Assembly (NCBI RefSeq): GCF_001244735.1
Contig: NZ_LN868937.1
Span: 686,707-750,706 of the forward strand
Direction: 5' to 3'
Length of the DNA: 64,000 nucleotides
DNA from: Bacillus andreraoultii
GTDB lineage: Bacteria > Bacillota > Bacilli > Bacillales > Caldibacillaceae
The position numbers and the translations under genes are program-made. The notes below the pieces were generated by a model. The model had not been told where the DNA came from. It was given only the letters and a program-made list of their open reading frames with translations, and searched no databases. Shown here piece by piece: positions 30,685 to 43,383 of this stretch (its first letter is position 1; the number at the start of each line of letters is the position of its first letter).

Positions 30685-30714
30685 ATTTTACATCAAAGGT
30701 CAATAAAGGTCAAA
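30685..30714 (-). promoter_or_regulatory. sigma-A promoter and CtsR operator of clpP
   Basis: On the plus strand, GGTCAAT-AAA-GGTCAAA at 30698-30714 matches the CtsR heptad direct repeat with one mismatch. On the minus strand TTGACC (30713-30708), a 17-bp spacer and TAAAAT (30690-30685) form a sigma-A promoter that the CtsR box overlaps. Heat-shock derepression of clpP is expected from the known CtsR system. Confidence 0.85.
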
Positions 30715-31040
30715 CAATAGTATATGTAGAAAAAATATGTACTTCCTCAACTATTACCAATCCATTCGATTTTTAAACATATACAATTAAATCTAACCTC
30801 ATCTTTACGTGTGCTGTCGTATGATATAAAAAATATGTATTGAAAGAGAAAAGGATTCCATCTGATTATATTTTACCAATAATCCCCACCTTTTTAACAT
30901 CCTTTTTATTAAACTAATAAAAAAAGTGAACTCAATTTATCTACAAATTCTTCGGGTTGTAACGTATGTCATGTGCCAAATCGGTACAAAATTATCGCAA
31001 AAACTTTTCAAATTCTATAGTTTTCTTTAGGGTTTTGGCA

Positions 31041-31068
31041 AAATAAAAACGACCGCAAATGCAGTCGT
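31041..31068 (-). terminator. terminator of tRNA-Arg
   Basis: Read on the minus strand, ACGAC-TGCATTTGCG-GTCGT is followed by TTTTTATTT. It lies 47 bases downstream of the tRNA. Confidence 0.7.
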
Positions 31069-31114
31069 ATCAAGGGTTTACGATTCTTATTCAAATTGTC
31101 TAGTTGACAAAAAA

Positions 31115-31186
31115 CGCCCTCGGAGGGAATCGAACCCCCAGTACAAGAACCGGAATCTTGCGTGTTATCCGTTACACCACGAGGGC
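31115..31186 (-). tRNA. tRNA-Arg (anticodon CCG)
   Basis: The minus-strand cloverleaf has acceptor GCCCTCG/CGAGGGC, anticodon stem CAAGA/TCTTG with loop TTCCGGT giving anticodon CCG (reads CGG), and T-arm GGG-TTCGATT-CCC. CCA is not encoded. It stands alone between clpP and sigL. Confidence 0.93.
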
Positions 31187-31339
31187 AAGAGATTAAATTA
31201 ACAACAATAACAATTATAAGCGATAGGGAAGATTATTGCAAGAAGAAATCAAAAGGGAAATATTTTTGTCTAATTTGTGACGATATTAGTTTTAAATAGA
31301 AAAGAAAACCCTTACAATATAAATAAGGGAGAGATGTAG

Positions 31340-32668
31340 ATGAAATTAGAATTTGGTTTATTGCAAAATCAAACACTAAAAATAAATATGTCACAGCAAT
31401 TAGCTCAAGCGATTTCTCTACTTCAATATACATCAATGGAATTAGCTAACTATGTAGAAAATATGGCACAAGAAAACCCTTTACTCGACGTTGAAATGAA
31501 TGTTTATACACCTATCGATTTTCGTGGTCGAAAAAATAGAATGACCTATAAAGAAGCAAATCAAGTTTTTGCAGAATTACAAATACCGGACTTGAGTACG
31601 AGTATTTTTGATTACTTACTTGAACAAATTCTACCAAGAAAGTTAACAAAGGACGAATATACTTGTTTCAAATTTCTCGTCAATCATTTGAATGATGATG
31701 GATACTTAGAAATAACTGTTGACGAAGTAAGTAAAACATTAAAAATACCAAAGCATACTGGAGAAGAAATGTTACAGATGCTACATGGGTTAAATCCTGC
31801 TGGAATTGGAGCGAGAAACTTACAAGAATGTATAATCCTTCAGTTAAAGCGAAAAGAAGAGGTGCAGCAAGAAGATCTCGATATGATCTCCTCGTACTTT
31901 CATGAACTTTTGCAAAAAGACTGGAAACAAATTGTCCAAGAGACAAATATACCATTATATAAAATCCAACATTTATTTGATTTAGTTAAAACACTAGACC
32001 CTAGACCAGGTGCATTTTTTTCAAATGAGAGAACGCATTACATTGTTCCAGACATTTTTATTGAAAAAAGTGATGATTTTTGGCATATTAAAGTAGCAGA
32101 AGATTCCTATATTCATATAAAGGTAAACGAAAGGTATTACAATGAGCTATTATCTTATTCAGATTCTAAGATAACTGCTTATGTTCAGGATAAATACCAA
32201 CAAATTCAATGGTTACAAGAAAGTATTCAACAGAGAAAACAAACAATGATGAAAATCATGCAGGCAATTATTGAACTTCAAGAATCCTATTTCCTAGGTG
32301 TGGAAAAAGAATTGACACCGATGACGATGAAGGAAATAGCTGGGCGCGTCGGCGTCCACGAATCAACGGTTTCGCGAGTGGTGAAAAACAAATTTGTCCA
32401 AACGCCGATTGGTACGATTCCTTTACGTAAGTTATTTACGAATCGGGCGAAAGTAGAGGATGTAGGACGATTACTTTCAACGGAAGCTGTCAAAAAGGAA
32501 ATTCTCCACATCGTTAGCCAGGAAAATAAATTAAAACCATACTCTGACCAGGAAATTGTGCAATTGCTTGTCGAAAAAGGAATTTCGATTTCCCGAAGAA
32601 CGGTTACTAAGTATCGAGAGCAGTTAAGTATTTTATCATCAACAAAACGAAAGCGATATACAAATTAA
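31340..32668 (+). CDS. rpoN: RNA polymerase sigma-54 factor
   Basis: Sigma-54 (SigL) directs transcription from -24/-12 promoters with AAA+ activators. The 442 residues show the Gln/Leu-rich activator-interacting N-terminus (LQNQTLKINMSQQLAQAISLL), the core-binding domain, the HTH (TMKEIAGRVGVHESTVSRVV) and the RpoN box ISRRTVTKYRE near the C-terminus. ATG 31340 follows GGGAGAG. In Bacillus it controls levanase, acetoin and amino-acid catabolic genes; no activator gene is nearby. Confidence 0.96.
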   Translation: MKLEFGLLQNQTLKINMSQQLAQAISLLQYTSMELANYVENMAQENPLLDVEMNVYTPIDFRGRKNRMTYKEANQVFAELQIPDLSTSIFDYLLEQILPRKLTKDEYTCFKFLVNHLNDDGYLEITVDEVSKTLKIPKHTGEEMLQMLHGLNPAGIGARNLQECIILQLKRKEEVQQEDLDMISSYFHELLQKDWKQIVQETNIPLYKIQHLFDLVKTLDPRPGAFFSNERTHYIVPDIFIEKSDDFWHIKVAEDSYIHIKVNERYYNELLSYSDSKITAYVQDKYQQIQWLQESIQQRKQTMMKIMQAIIELQESYFLGVEKELTPMTMKEIAGRVGVHESTVSRVVKNKFVQTPIGTIPLRKLFTNRAKVEDVGRLLSTEAVKKEILHIVSQENKLKPYSDQEIVQLLVEKGISISRRTVTKYREQLSILSSTKRKRYTN

Positions 32669-32738
32669 CACCTACAATATTCCCCATATGTAACAAAAAT
32701 ATCGTTTGAACAATACAAAGAATGGAAGGTAGAATGTT

Positions 32739-32978
32739 TTGAAACAGGAAGTTATCTTATATAAAAGAGATGAATGTCACCTATGCGATATTGCATTAAA
32801 CCAATTGCGAACATTACAAAATGAATTATCCTTTGACATAAAATTAATTAATATTGACGGAGATGACCATCTAACTGAACGGTATGGATTGTTCATTCCA
32901 GTTGTAGAAATTGGCGGGGAAGTAGTTCAGTATGGACATATTGATGAAAATGTAATCAAAATGCGCTTACAAAGCTAA
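32739..32978 (+). CDS. glutaredoxin-like thiol protein
   Basis: This 79-residue thioredoxin-fold protein has CHLC as the redox motif (about residues 12-15) and the cis-Pro region in FIPVVEIGG. It fits the DUF836/glutaredoxin family found just before cggR in several Bacilli. TTG 32739 follows GGAAGG at 9 bases. The substrate is unknown; a disulfide reductase role is inferred from the motif. Confidence 0.8.
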   Translation: MKQEVILYKRDECHLCDIALNQLRTLQNELSFDIKLINIDGDDHLTERYGLFIPVVEIGGEVVQYGHIDENVIKMRLQS

Positions 32979-32996
32979 AATAAAATAAATATAAGG

Positions 32997-33100
32997 TTGA
33001 TTTTCCATTATTTCTCTGCTAACATAATATATGTAACGGAGATATTTTTTTGATACCTGTGGGACGGAAAATAACCTTATGGGTCGCGTATTGACCATTA
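32997..33100 (+). promoter_or_regulatory. promoter and possible CggR operator region
   Basis: TTGATT (32997-33002), a 17-bp spacer and TAACAT (33020-33025) form a sigma-A promoter. Downstream, GGGAC-type half sites recur (TGTGGGACGG near 33058, GGGTCGCG near 33090, GTGGGACATT near 33144), reminiscent of the CGGGAC/TGTC elements bound by CggR. The operator match is imperfect, so this is a candidate only. Confidence 0.45.
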
Positions 33101-33213
33101 ACAACAAAGAAAGTTATTTTCGACCGTATTATTTTTGTATACAGTGGGACATTATATGGAAAGCAGGGTTTCGTAAAGTCCACCCTACCTGCTATATGCG
33201 AGGAGAAAAGAGA

Positions 33214-34236
33214 ATGAAGTCGATTATTGACGTACAAAAAAGGTTAATTCCAGATTTAGTTGAAGTAATGCAAAAAAGATATCGAATTCTTCGTTACATT
33301 GAAATTATGCAACCGGTTGGTAGAAGAAGCTTGTCCCAAAGTTTACAAATTACTGAGCGAGTTTTGCGTGGTGAGACTGAATTTTTAAAAGATCAAGATT
33401 TAGTTTCAATTTCGGCATCTGGTATGAGATTAACAGAAGAGGGGAAAATAATTCTCGACCAACTTGAGCATATTATGAAAGGTTTCTCAAGTGTTCCTGA
33501 ATTAGAAAGACAGCTCGCAACTGCACTAGATATCCAACATTGTAATGTTGTAACAGGTAACAGTGATGAATCTGAGTGGGTTAAATCTGAACTTGGTCGT
33601 GCTTGTGTAACAAAAATGAAAGATATTATGAAAGATGGTCATATCATTAGTGTGACGGGTGGCTCTACGATGAACGCTGTAGCTGATGCTTTTACGAGTG
33701 ACTTGAATAAAAAGAACCTACTTTTTGTTCCAGCTAGGGGTGGCATTGGAGCAGATATTAAAGACCAAGCAAATACAATTTGTCAAAGAATGGCACTTAA
33801 ATGTGGTGGGGACTATATGGTTCTTTACTCACCTGATCAAGTGACAAAAGAATTGTATGAATCTTTCATTCAAGAATCATCCATTCGAGAAGTATTGATG
33901 AAAATTAAATCAGCGGATATCGTCATCCATGGAATTGGGGATGCGCTGACAATGGCGAAAAGACGGATGACCTCAGAAGAAGATATGCAAAAAATATTAG
34001 AAGGTAACGCTGTTGCTGAAGCATTTGGTTATTATTTTGATGAAAATGGAAAAATAGTCCATAAAGTGCAAACAGTCGGGTTACAACTTGAAGATTTACA
34101 AAATATCCCCTATATTTTTGCCGTAGCTGGTGGAGCATCGAAAGCGAAGGCAATTAAGGCGTATATGAAAATCGCGCCAAAAAATACGGTTTTAATTACA
34201 GATGAAGCCGTAACGAATCTGATTTTAAAAGGGTAA
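33214..34236 (+). CDS. cggR: central glycolytic genes regulator CggR
   Basis: This SorC/DeoR-type repressor of the gapA operon is relieved by fructose-1,6-bisphosphate. The 340 residues equal the B. subtilis protein length. There is an N-terminal winged helix (PVGRRSLSQSLQITERVLRGE) and a C-terminal sugar-phosphate-binding domain with VTGGSTMNAVADAF and IHGIGDALTMAKRR. ATG 33214 follows AGGAG; an upstream in-frame start at 33079 lies in the operator region and is rejected. gapA starts 51 bases downstream. Confidence 0.95.
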   Translation: MKSIIDVQKRLIPDLVEVMQKRYRILRYIEIMQPVGRRSLSQSLQITERVLRGETEFLKDQDLVSISASGMRLTEEGKIILDQLEHIMKGFSSVPELERQLATALDIQHCNVVTGNSDESEWVKSELGRACVTKMKDIMKDGHIISVTGGSTMNAVADAFTSDLNKKNLLFVPARGGIGADIKDQANTICQRMALKCGGDYMVLYSPDQVTKELYESFIQESSIREVLMKIKSADIVIHGIGDALTMAKRRMTSEEDMQKILEGNAVAEAFGYYFDENGKIVHKVQTVGLQLEDLQNIPYIFAVAGGASKAKAIKAYMKIAPKNTVLITDEAVTNLILKG

Positions 34237-35295
<1,059 letters not shown>

Positions 35296-35351
35296 TAAAT
35301 AATTGTCTAATGGGATAAGACCCCAAGGCATTAAATGAATTTATAACCTTT

Positions 35352-35388
35352 AAAGGGGGAATGGGGATTACAATTCCCTCCCCCTTTT
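35352..35388 (+). terminator. hairpin between gapA and pgk
   Basis: AAAGGGGGAATGGG pairs with CCCTCCCCCTTT (one bulge), followed by TTTTCC. It may be a partial terminator or a 3'-stabilising structure for the abundant gapA mRNA. Confidence 0.65.
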
Positions 35389-35450
35389 CCTATAGAAACA
35401 AATAGCCTTCAATTTGAAAAATGGTGGATAATACCAGGGAGGTCCGCACA

Positions 35451-36635
35451 ATGGCGAAAAAAACTGTTAGAGATATTGAAGTTAATGGAAAAAAAGTATT
35501 TGTTCGGGTAGATTTTAACGTGCCAATGCAAAACGGTAAAGTAACAGATGATACGAGAATTCGTGCTGCATTGCCAACGATTCAATATTTAGTAGAACAA
35601 GGTGCAAAAGTAATCCTTGCAAGTCATTTAGGTCGACCAAAAGGCCAAGTAGTAGAAGAAATGCGTTTAACAGCTGCAGGAGAAAGACTTTCAGAATTAC
35701 TAGGTAAATCCGTTCGTAAAGTTGACGAAGCATATGGTGAAACTGTTCAAGCGGAAATCGCAAAAATGGAAAATGGCGATGTTCTTTTACTTGAAAATGT
35801 TCGCTTCTACCCAGGAGAAACGAAAAATGATCCTGAATTAGCTAAGGCGTTTGCTGAACTCGCTGATATTTTCGTAAATGATGCATTTGGTTCTGCACAC
35901 CGCGCTCATGCATCAACAGAAGGTATCGCAAAGTACTTACCAGCTGTATCTGGATTTCTAATGGAAAAAGAATTAGAAGTTCTTGGTGGAGCTTTAGATA
36001 ATCCAAAACGTCCTTTCACTGCCATTATTGGTGGAGCAAAAGTGAAAGATAAAATTGGCGTTATTGAAAACTTATTAGAAAAAGTAGATAATCTAATTAT
36101 TGGTGGTGGCCTTGCTTATACATTTGTAAAAGCTCAAGGCTATGAAATCGGACAATCTCTACTTGAAGAAGATAAAATTGATTTAGCTAAACAATTTATG
36201 AAAAAAGCAAAAGAAAAAGGCGTTAATTTCTATATGCCAATCGATGCTGTAGTAGCAAAGGAATTTGCTGAAGATGCTGAATCAAAAATAGTTGATATTA
36301 AGGAAATTCCAGCTGACTGGCAAGCTCTTGATATCGGACCAAAAACACAAGAACTTTATCGCGAAGTTATTTTTAAATCTGCAACAGTTATTTGGAACGG
36401 ACCAATGGGCGTATTTGAATTTGATAAGTTTGCTCAAGGAACAAAAGCAGTTGCTGAAAGTTTAGCAGATGCAAAAGATGCAATAACAGTAATTGGTGGC
36501 GGTGACTCTGCTGCAGCTGTTGAAAAATTCCACTTAGCAGACAAAATGACTCATATTTCTACAGGCGGCGGTGCTTCCCTAGAATTTATGGAAGGTAAAG
36601 TATTGCCAGGTGTCGCTGCACTAAACGATAAGTAA
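35451..36635 (+). CDS. pgk: phosphoglycerate kinase
   Basis: This 394-residue glycolytic kinase shows the substrate-binding motif [21 protein letters not shown], then SHLGRPKG, and the nucleotide-binding GGGDSAAA and [10 protein letters not shown] near the C-terminus. ATG 35451 is preceded by GGGAGG; an in-frame GTG/ATG further upstream is not needed. It belongs to the gapA operon. Confidence 0.98.
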   Translation: MAKKTVRDIEVNGKKVFVRVDFNVPMQNGKVTDDTRIRAALPTIQYLVEQGAKVILASHLGRPKGQVVEEMRLTAAGERLSELLGKSVRKVDEAYGETVQAEIAKMENGDVLLLENVRFYPGETKNDPELAKAFAELADIFVNDAFGSAHRAHASTEGIAKYLPAVSGFLMEKELEVLGGALDNPKRPFTAIIGGAKVKDKIGVIENLLEKVDNLIIGGGLAYTFVKAQGYEIGQSLLEEDKIDLAKQFMKKAKEKGVNFYMPIDAVVAKEFAEDAESKIVDIKEIPADWQALDIGPKTQELYREVIFKSATVIWNGPMGVFEFDKFAQGTKAVAESLADAKDAITVIGGGDSAAAVEKFHLADKMTHISTGGGASLEFMEGKVLPGVAALNDK

Positions 36636-36653
36636 GAATAAATTTCATGCTTT

Positions 36654-36685
36654 GTTACTGGGTTTGTGTATCATTTCCCAGTAAC
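36654..36685 (+). other. perfect hairpin after pgk
   Basis: GTTACTGGG and CCCAGTAAC form a perfect 9-bp stem with a 14-nt loop and no T-run. It is likely an mRNA-stabilising or processing structure between pgk and tpiA. Confidence 0.5.
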
Positions 36686-36780
36686 AGAGCCAAAGTATAG
36701 AAGAAGTAAAAAAGCTATGCGTGTTATGAAGCCTAGGCTAGTACTGTAATTGTAGTACGTATTTAAAAAAGTAAAGATGA

Positions 36781-39113
<2,333 letters not shown>

Positions 39114-39236
39114 GATTTTGTCAGTTGTAAACGAATTTTGTTGTTATCTAGATGGTTGTTTCTCATAGGAAAACAACAAAGTTTATGATAACATTTCGAA
39201 ATTTTATAAATGGAAGATAAAAGGAGAGGTTTATAG

Positions 39237-40526
<1,290 letters not shown>

Positions 40527-40535
40527 TTAGAAGAT

Positions 40536-40570
40536 AGACTACCCGCTGTAATTAGTGGGTGGTCTTTTTT
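40536..40570 (+). terminator. intrinsic terminator after eno
   Basis: AGACTACCCGCT pairs with AGTGGGTGGTCT (one G-T wobble) around AATT-type loop bases, followed by TTTTTT. Confidence 0.85.
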
Positions 40571-40603
40571 CTTTGAGTGGAATAGCCGGAAAAGGAGCAC
40601 ATC

Positions 40604-40741
40604 TTCGGAACTTCACACTCATTTTCGGAAAAAGGACCTTATCTTCGGAACTTCACACTCAACTTCGGAAAAAACAACTCAACTTCGGAAATATAAGTCG
40701 AAACTTCGGAAAAATAAACGTCATCTTCGGACGTGGCGGGA
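40604..40741 (+). repeat. TTCGGAA array with 20-bp period
   Basis: TTCGGAA occurs at 40604, 40624, 40644, 40664 and 40684, exactly 20 bp apart, then at 40715, and TTCGGA at 40736. Two units share the longer CTTCGGAACTTCACACTCA. A related CCGGAA occurs near 40586. It lies between the eno terminator and a microprotein gene. No ORF with a ribosome site is seen. Whether it binds a protein or is a neutral repeat family is unknown. Confidence 0.8.
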
Positions 40742-40862
40742 ACTCAAATAGTAGATACTGCCTTCATTTACCTATTCTAGAGTAATTTATAAAATTTTTT
40801 TAAAATTAGGCAAAAAATATGTTTACAAACCACTCCTCAATGGATATAATTACCACTGTAAG

Positions 40863-40984
40863 AAAAAAATCTTAAGGAGGTCGAATGAAATGATGATGCT
40901 TAACAATCGTGTATACACAAGAACAATTTTGAATAGTAATATTACGCATTCGACCGAATCGGAATGGATTGCTTAAGTTTTTTT
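40863..40984 (+). promoter_or_regulatory. large RNA palindrome enclosing a microprotein gene
   Basis: The outer stem is A7-T-CTTAAG (40863-40876) with CTTAAG-T7 (40972-40984). An inner perfect 9-bp stem GGTCGAATG (40879-40887) with CATTCGACC (40947-40955) covers part of the ribosome site. The A/T outer stem plus T7 can act as a terminator. The structure would sequester the start of the enclosed 28-codon ORF. Confidence 0.6.
40890..40976 (+). CDS. 28-residue microprotein, unknown
   Basis: The ORF starts with three ATG codons (40890, 40893, 40896) behind a perfect AAGGAGG and encodes MMMLNNRVYTRTILNSN followed by a polar tail ending EWIA. No family is recognised. It could be a leader peptide whose translation controls the surrounding RNA structure rather than a functional protein. 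It lies upstream of two YrzI-type genes and is separated from them by tandem terminators. Confidence 0.45.
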   Translation: MMMLNNRVYTRTILNSNITHSTESEWIA

Positions 40985-41005
40985 GTTAATTAAAGCATAC
41001 TCATG

Positions 41006-41037
41006 CCGCAGGGAGAATCGTGTCCTGCGGTATTTTT
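41006..41037 (+). terminator. intrinsic terminator 1 of a tandem pair
   Basis: CCGCAGG-11 nt-CCTGCGG followed by TATTTTT. The left arm context GCCGCAGGGAG is repeated in the next terminator. Confidence 0.85.
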
Positions 41038-41050
41038 GTGCCTTTTTTCA

Positions 41051-41082
41051 GCCGCAGGGAGCAGTATCCTTGTGGCTTTTTT
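41051..41082 (+). terminator. intrinsic terminator 2 of a tandem pair
   Basis: GCCGCAGG pairs with CCTTGTGGC (one wobble), followed by TTTTTT. It shares the GCCGCAGGGAG arm with terminator 1, which suggests a duplication. Confidence 0.85.
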
Positions 41083-41118
41083 ATGCTTTTGCATATATGA
41101 ATGGAGGTGAATTTGCAC

Positions 41119-41253
41119 ATGACGATCAATATATTGTTTTTTAGTATTACACTAAAAAGAAGAGAGTTTTCTCTTGAAGAAGAACTTCATAATGAACAAG
41201 TTGAAAAGCTATATGAAAAGAATCGAAATCGTATGTCCGATTATTTAGGTTAG
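41119..41253 (+). CDS. yrzI: YrzI-family small protein
   Basis: This 44-residue protein begins TINILFFSITLKRREFSLEE, followed by a charged helix with EKLYEKNRNR. This is the hallmark of the YrzI family of Bacillus small proteins: a short hydrophobic N-terminus and a charged tail. ATG 41119 has GGAGGTGA at 8 bases. The function is unknown. A paralogue follows at 41349. Confidence 0.8.
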   Translation: MTINILFFSITLKRREFSLEEELHNEQVEKLYEKNRNRMSDYLG

Positions 41254-41348
41254 TTTTTTAAAATGATGAAAAGGGTGTGATGACAAATGATGATAAGAGA
41301 GTTTCAAGGGTTGAAGATTTAGAATCACCAGATAAGGAGGTGAACTTT

Positions 41349-41486
41349 ATGACGATAAATATTTTGTTTCTTACAATTACAATTAATAAAAGGGAAATTA
41401 CGCTTGAAAAGGTACTGAATGACCAGCGAGTAGAGAAGTTATTTGAGGAATCTAGGGAGCATGCGGCAAAGTATATCCGCTATTAA
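41349..41486 (+). CDS. yrzI: YrzI-family small protein, second copy
   Basis: This 45-residue paralogue of the preceding gene begins TINILFLTITINKREITLEK and ends AAKYIRY. It has its own AAGGAGGTGA site 7 bases upstream of ATG 41349. An upstream in-frame start at 41277 is not supported by a ribosome site. The tandem arrangement implies local duplication. Confidence 0.8.
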   Translation: MTINILFLTITINKREITLEKVLNDQRVEKLFEESREHAAKYIRY

Positions 41487-41521
41487 TTATTTGTTATGAA
41501 AAAAGATGAAAGGTGGGAATA

Positions 41522-41584
41522 ATGATGATTTATATCATTCAAAGAGGTAGTTCAATTTTATGGGTGGAGAAAGATACCACCTAG
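41522..41584 (+). CDS. possible 20-residue microprotein
   Basis: Two ATG codons (41522, 41525) follow AAAGGTGGG; the ORF encodes MMIYIIQRGSSILWVEKDTT. It lies in the same orientation right after the YrzI pair. Ribosome site and spacing are reasonable, but the ORF is very short and nothing is known of it. Confidence 0.3.
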   Translation: MMIYIIQRGSSILWVEKDTT

Positions 41585-41608
41585 ATATTTTAGTAGGAGG
41601 TAATAAAA

Positions 41609-41662
41609 ATGGCACTATCGGGGTTAGTTATCATGTTTATTTACCGAAAGAAAAAGAAATAA
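41609..41662 (+). CDS. possible 17-residue membrane microprotein
   Basis: ATG 41609 lies 8 bases after a perfect AGGAGG. The peptide MALSGLVIMFIYRKKKK has a hydrophobic core and a tetra-lysine tail, as in small membrane peptides. A 61-codon ORF in another frame overlaps it but has no ribosome site of comparable quality. Function unknown. Confidence 0.4.
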   Translation: MALSGLVIMFIYRKKKK

Positions 41663-41877
41663 TTAGGTGTGGTGATGTTCGTACGAATAGTGTATACGAT
41701 AGGCAAATATACCGTAGTCCCGTATCACAATTAATGGTAAAGTAATTTTTGACAGTTAAAAAATGGATTACACTTGAATAAAGCAGCAGGTACCACAAAT
41801 GTACTTGTGGATACCTGCAAACTCAAATCAAATCTAAATTTCCGATAATTTTATTGTTAAATCAGAGGTGATTGGTA

Positions 41878-42417
41878 TTGGAATTATGGGATCTATACGA
41901 TAGTATTCGGAAGCAAATAGGTAATACCCATCAAAGGGGTGTACCATTACAAGAGGGACACTTTCACCTAGTTGTTCATGCGATTATCGAGAATGATAAA
42001 GGCGAAGTATTAATATCAAAACGTCATCCGATGAAGCGATATGGCCAGCTTTGGGAATGTAATGGAGGTTCTGTCCTAGCAGGTGAAACGAGTTTGCAAG
42101 GCATTCTCCGTGAAATAAAAGAAGAAATTGGACTTGCCCTTCATCCAAATAGTGGGAAAATCATTCACCAGGAGACGAGGGGAGACACTCATTATGATTT
42201 ATGGCATTTCCAACAAAATGCCAATATTGAAGACTTAATACTTCAAAAAGAGGAAGTATTCAATGCGAAGTGGGTTAATCAAGAACAATTCGATGAGATG
42301 ATTGCTAATCAAGAGGTTGTCCCATTCATCAATCACTATTTCGAGTTTGTATTTAAAAACAGAAAGGAGAATGAAAATGAAAGAAAACCATCCGATAATA
42401 AAAAAATTACAATTTAA
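41878..42417 (+). CDS. NUDIX hydrolase, isopentenyl-diphosphate isomerase-like group
   Basis: This 179-residue Nudix protein has the box GGSVLAGETSLQGILREIKEEIG at about residues 64-86 and the N-terminal ELWDLYD...RKQIGNTHQRG typical of the Nudix group related to IDI/YfcD. TTG 41878 follows AGAGGTG at 7 bases; an earlier TTG at 41872 is too close. The next gene starts inside its 3' end (41-base overlap). The substrate is unknown. Confidence 0.82.
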   Translation: MELWDLYDSIRKQIGNTHQRGVPLQEGHFHLVVHAIIENDKGEVLISKRHPMKRYGQLWECNGGSVLAGETSLQGILREIKEEIGLALHPNSGKIIHQETRGDTHYDLWHFQQNANIEDLILQKEEVFNAKWVNQEQFDEMIANQEVVPFINHYFEFVFKNRKENENERKPSDNKKITI

Positions 42418-42841
42418 AGATAAGGGACAACCTGTACTAATATTACAAGCACCAAAATCATATGAAGAAGTAATTCGGAATTTTACCGGACGTGTAGACC
42501 AGGAGATTATGGAGAATACATATGAATTTATTCAAGTTTTCGGGACCTCTAATGAAGAAATTAGAACGATGGCAAAAAGGGCAATCAACTACGTAAGCGA
42601 GAATGGATTGGTGTGGCTATGTTATCCAAAAAAGTCATCAAAGACGTACAAAGGATCTGATTGTAGTCGAGATACTGTGGCACCATTATTGGCAGAAGTA
42701 GGCTATGAACCTGTTCGGCAAGTAGCGATTGACGAAGATTGGTCAGCATTACGTTTTCGAAAAGTTGATCAAATTAAAAAGATGACCAGGGATTTTGCGT
42801 ATACAGAAGAAGGAAAGGCAAGGGTTGAAGATAATAAATAA
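42377..42841 (+). CDS. hypothetical protein, YdeI/DUF3052-like
   Basis: This 154-residue cytoplasmic protein starts at ATG 42377 behind AAAGGAG. The sequence reads KGQPVLILQAPKSYEEV and later GLVWLCYPKKSSKTYKGSDCSRDT, then VRQVAIDEDWSALRFRKVDQIK. This resembles the DUF3052-like family of unknown function, but I recognise it only loosely. It overlaps the Nudix gene and is probably co-translated with it. Confidence 0.65.
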   Translation: MKENHPIIKKLQFKDKGQPVLILQAPKSYEEVIRNFTGRVDQEIMENTYEFIQVFGTSNEEIRTMAKRAINYVSENGLVWLCYPKKSSKTYKGSDCSRDTVAPLLAEVGYEPVRQVAIDEDWSALRFRKVDQIKKMTRDFAYTEEGKARVEDNK

Positions 42842-42879
42842 CAGGATATTTGATATAGTTGTAACTACATAAAAATTAG

Positions 42880-42924
42880 AGGAGCATTCATAAGCCAAAA
42901 AAACAAGATTTGAACGCTCCTTTT
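42880..42924 (+). terminator. intrinsic terminator
   Basis: AGGAGCATTCA pairs with TGAACGCTCCT (one mismatch) followed by TTTT. It ends the Nudix/hypothetical pair. Confidence 0.65.
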
Positions 42925-43176
42925 CATCCTTTCTTATATGAAATACAACAATTAAAGTATTTCAACATTAAGTTGTGGGACGCTTGTTTTGGATATATTA
43001 TGAAATATATAGAAGTTCATATTTAAAAACGTACTCAATAGTGATTCATCAGACAAAAAGTTTCAGTAATTTCCACTTCAATAGTGAAGAGGAAACATCA
43101 GCAAAAAGGGAGCTTCAACAGTTCCTAGTGTGAATATCGGTAGTCTTGGATACGCCAATCAGCGATATCAGTTCAA

Positions 43177-43190
43177 TGACCGATCGATCA
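43177..43190 (+). promoter_or_regulatory. palindromic operator-like site
   Basis: TGACCGATCGATCA is a near palindrome 24 bases before the truncated ABC ATPase gene. Such sites are typical TetR-family operators of drug-efflux ABC operons. No regulator gene is seen nearby, so the operator would be orphaned. Confidence 0.35.
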
Positions 43191-43214
43191 CACCCAAAAA
43201 AGGAGAGGATAGCG

Positions 43215-43367
43215 ATGAGTATTCTACAGACCAATCATTTAACTAAAAAATTTGGTCGTTTTACTGCTTTAGACGATGTCAATTTTCAAGTCGATGAAGG
43301 TGAAATCTTTGGTTTTATTGGTCCGAATGGTGCATGTAAATATAGAAGAATTTATGAAGAAGGATGA
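43215..43367 (+). pseudogene. ABC transporter ATPase, 5' fragment
   Basis: ATG 43215 follows AAAGGAGAGG and encodes SILQTNHLTKKFGRF followed by the segment ending GFIGPNGA, the start of Walker A. The expected GKST never follows; the frame runs into CKYRRIYEEG and stops. The homology ends at about 43335, which marks the left border of foreign DNA. The 3' end of an ABC permease gene appears at 50790, so an ABC efflux operon was split and partly lost. Confidence 0.85.
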
Positions 43368-43383
43368 AAACCAAGTCAACATA

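Noticed and set aside
33079-33213. Longer N-terminus for CggR
   Set aside because: The extension covers the operator region, lacks family similarity, and the ATG at 33214 has the ribosome site and gives the standard 340 residues.
41560-41745. 61-codon plus-strand ORF
   Set aside because: It has no strong ribosome site and overlaps the better-supported 17-codon ORF at 41609. I left it out but cannot fully exclude it.
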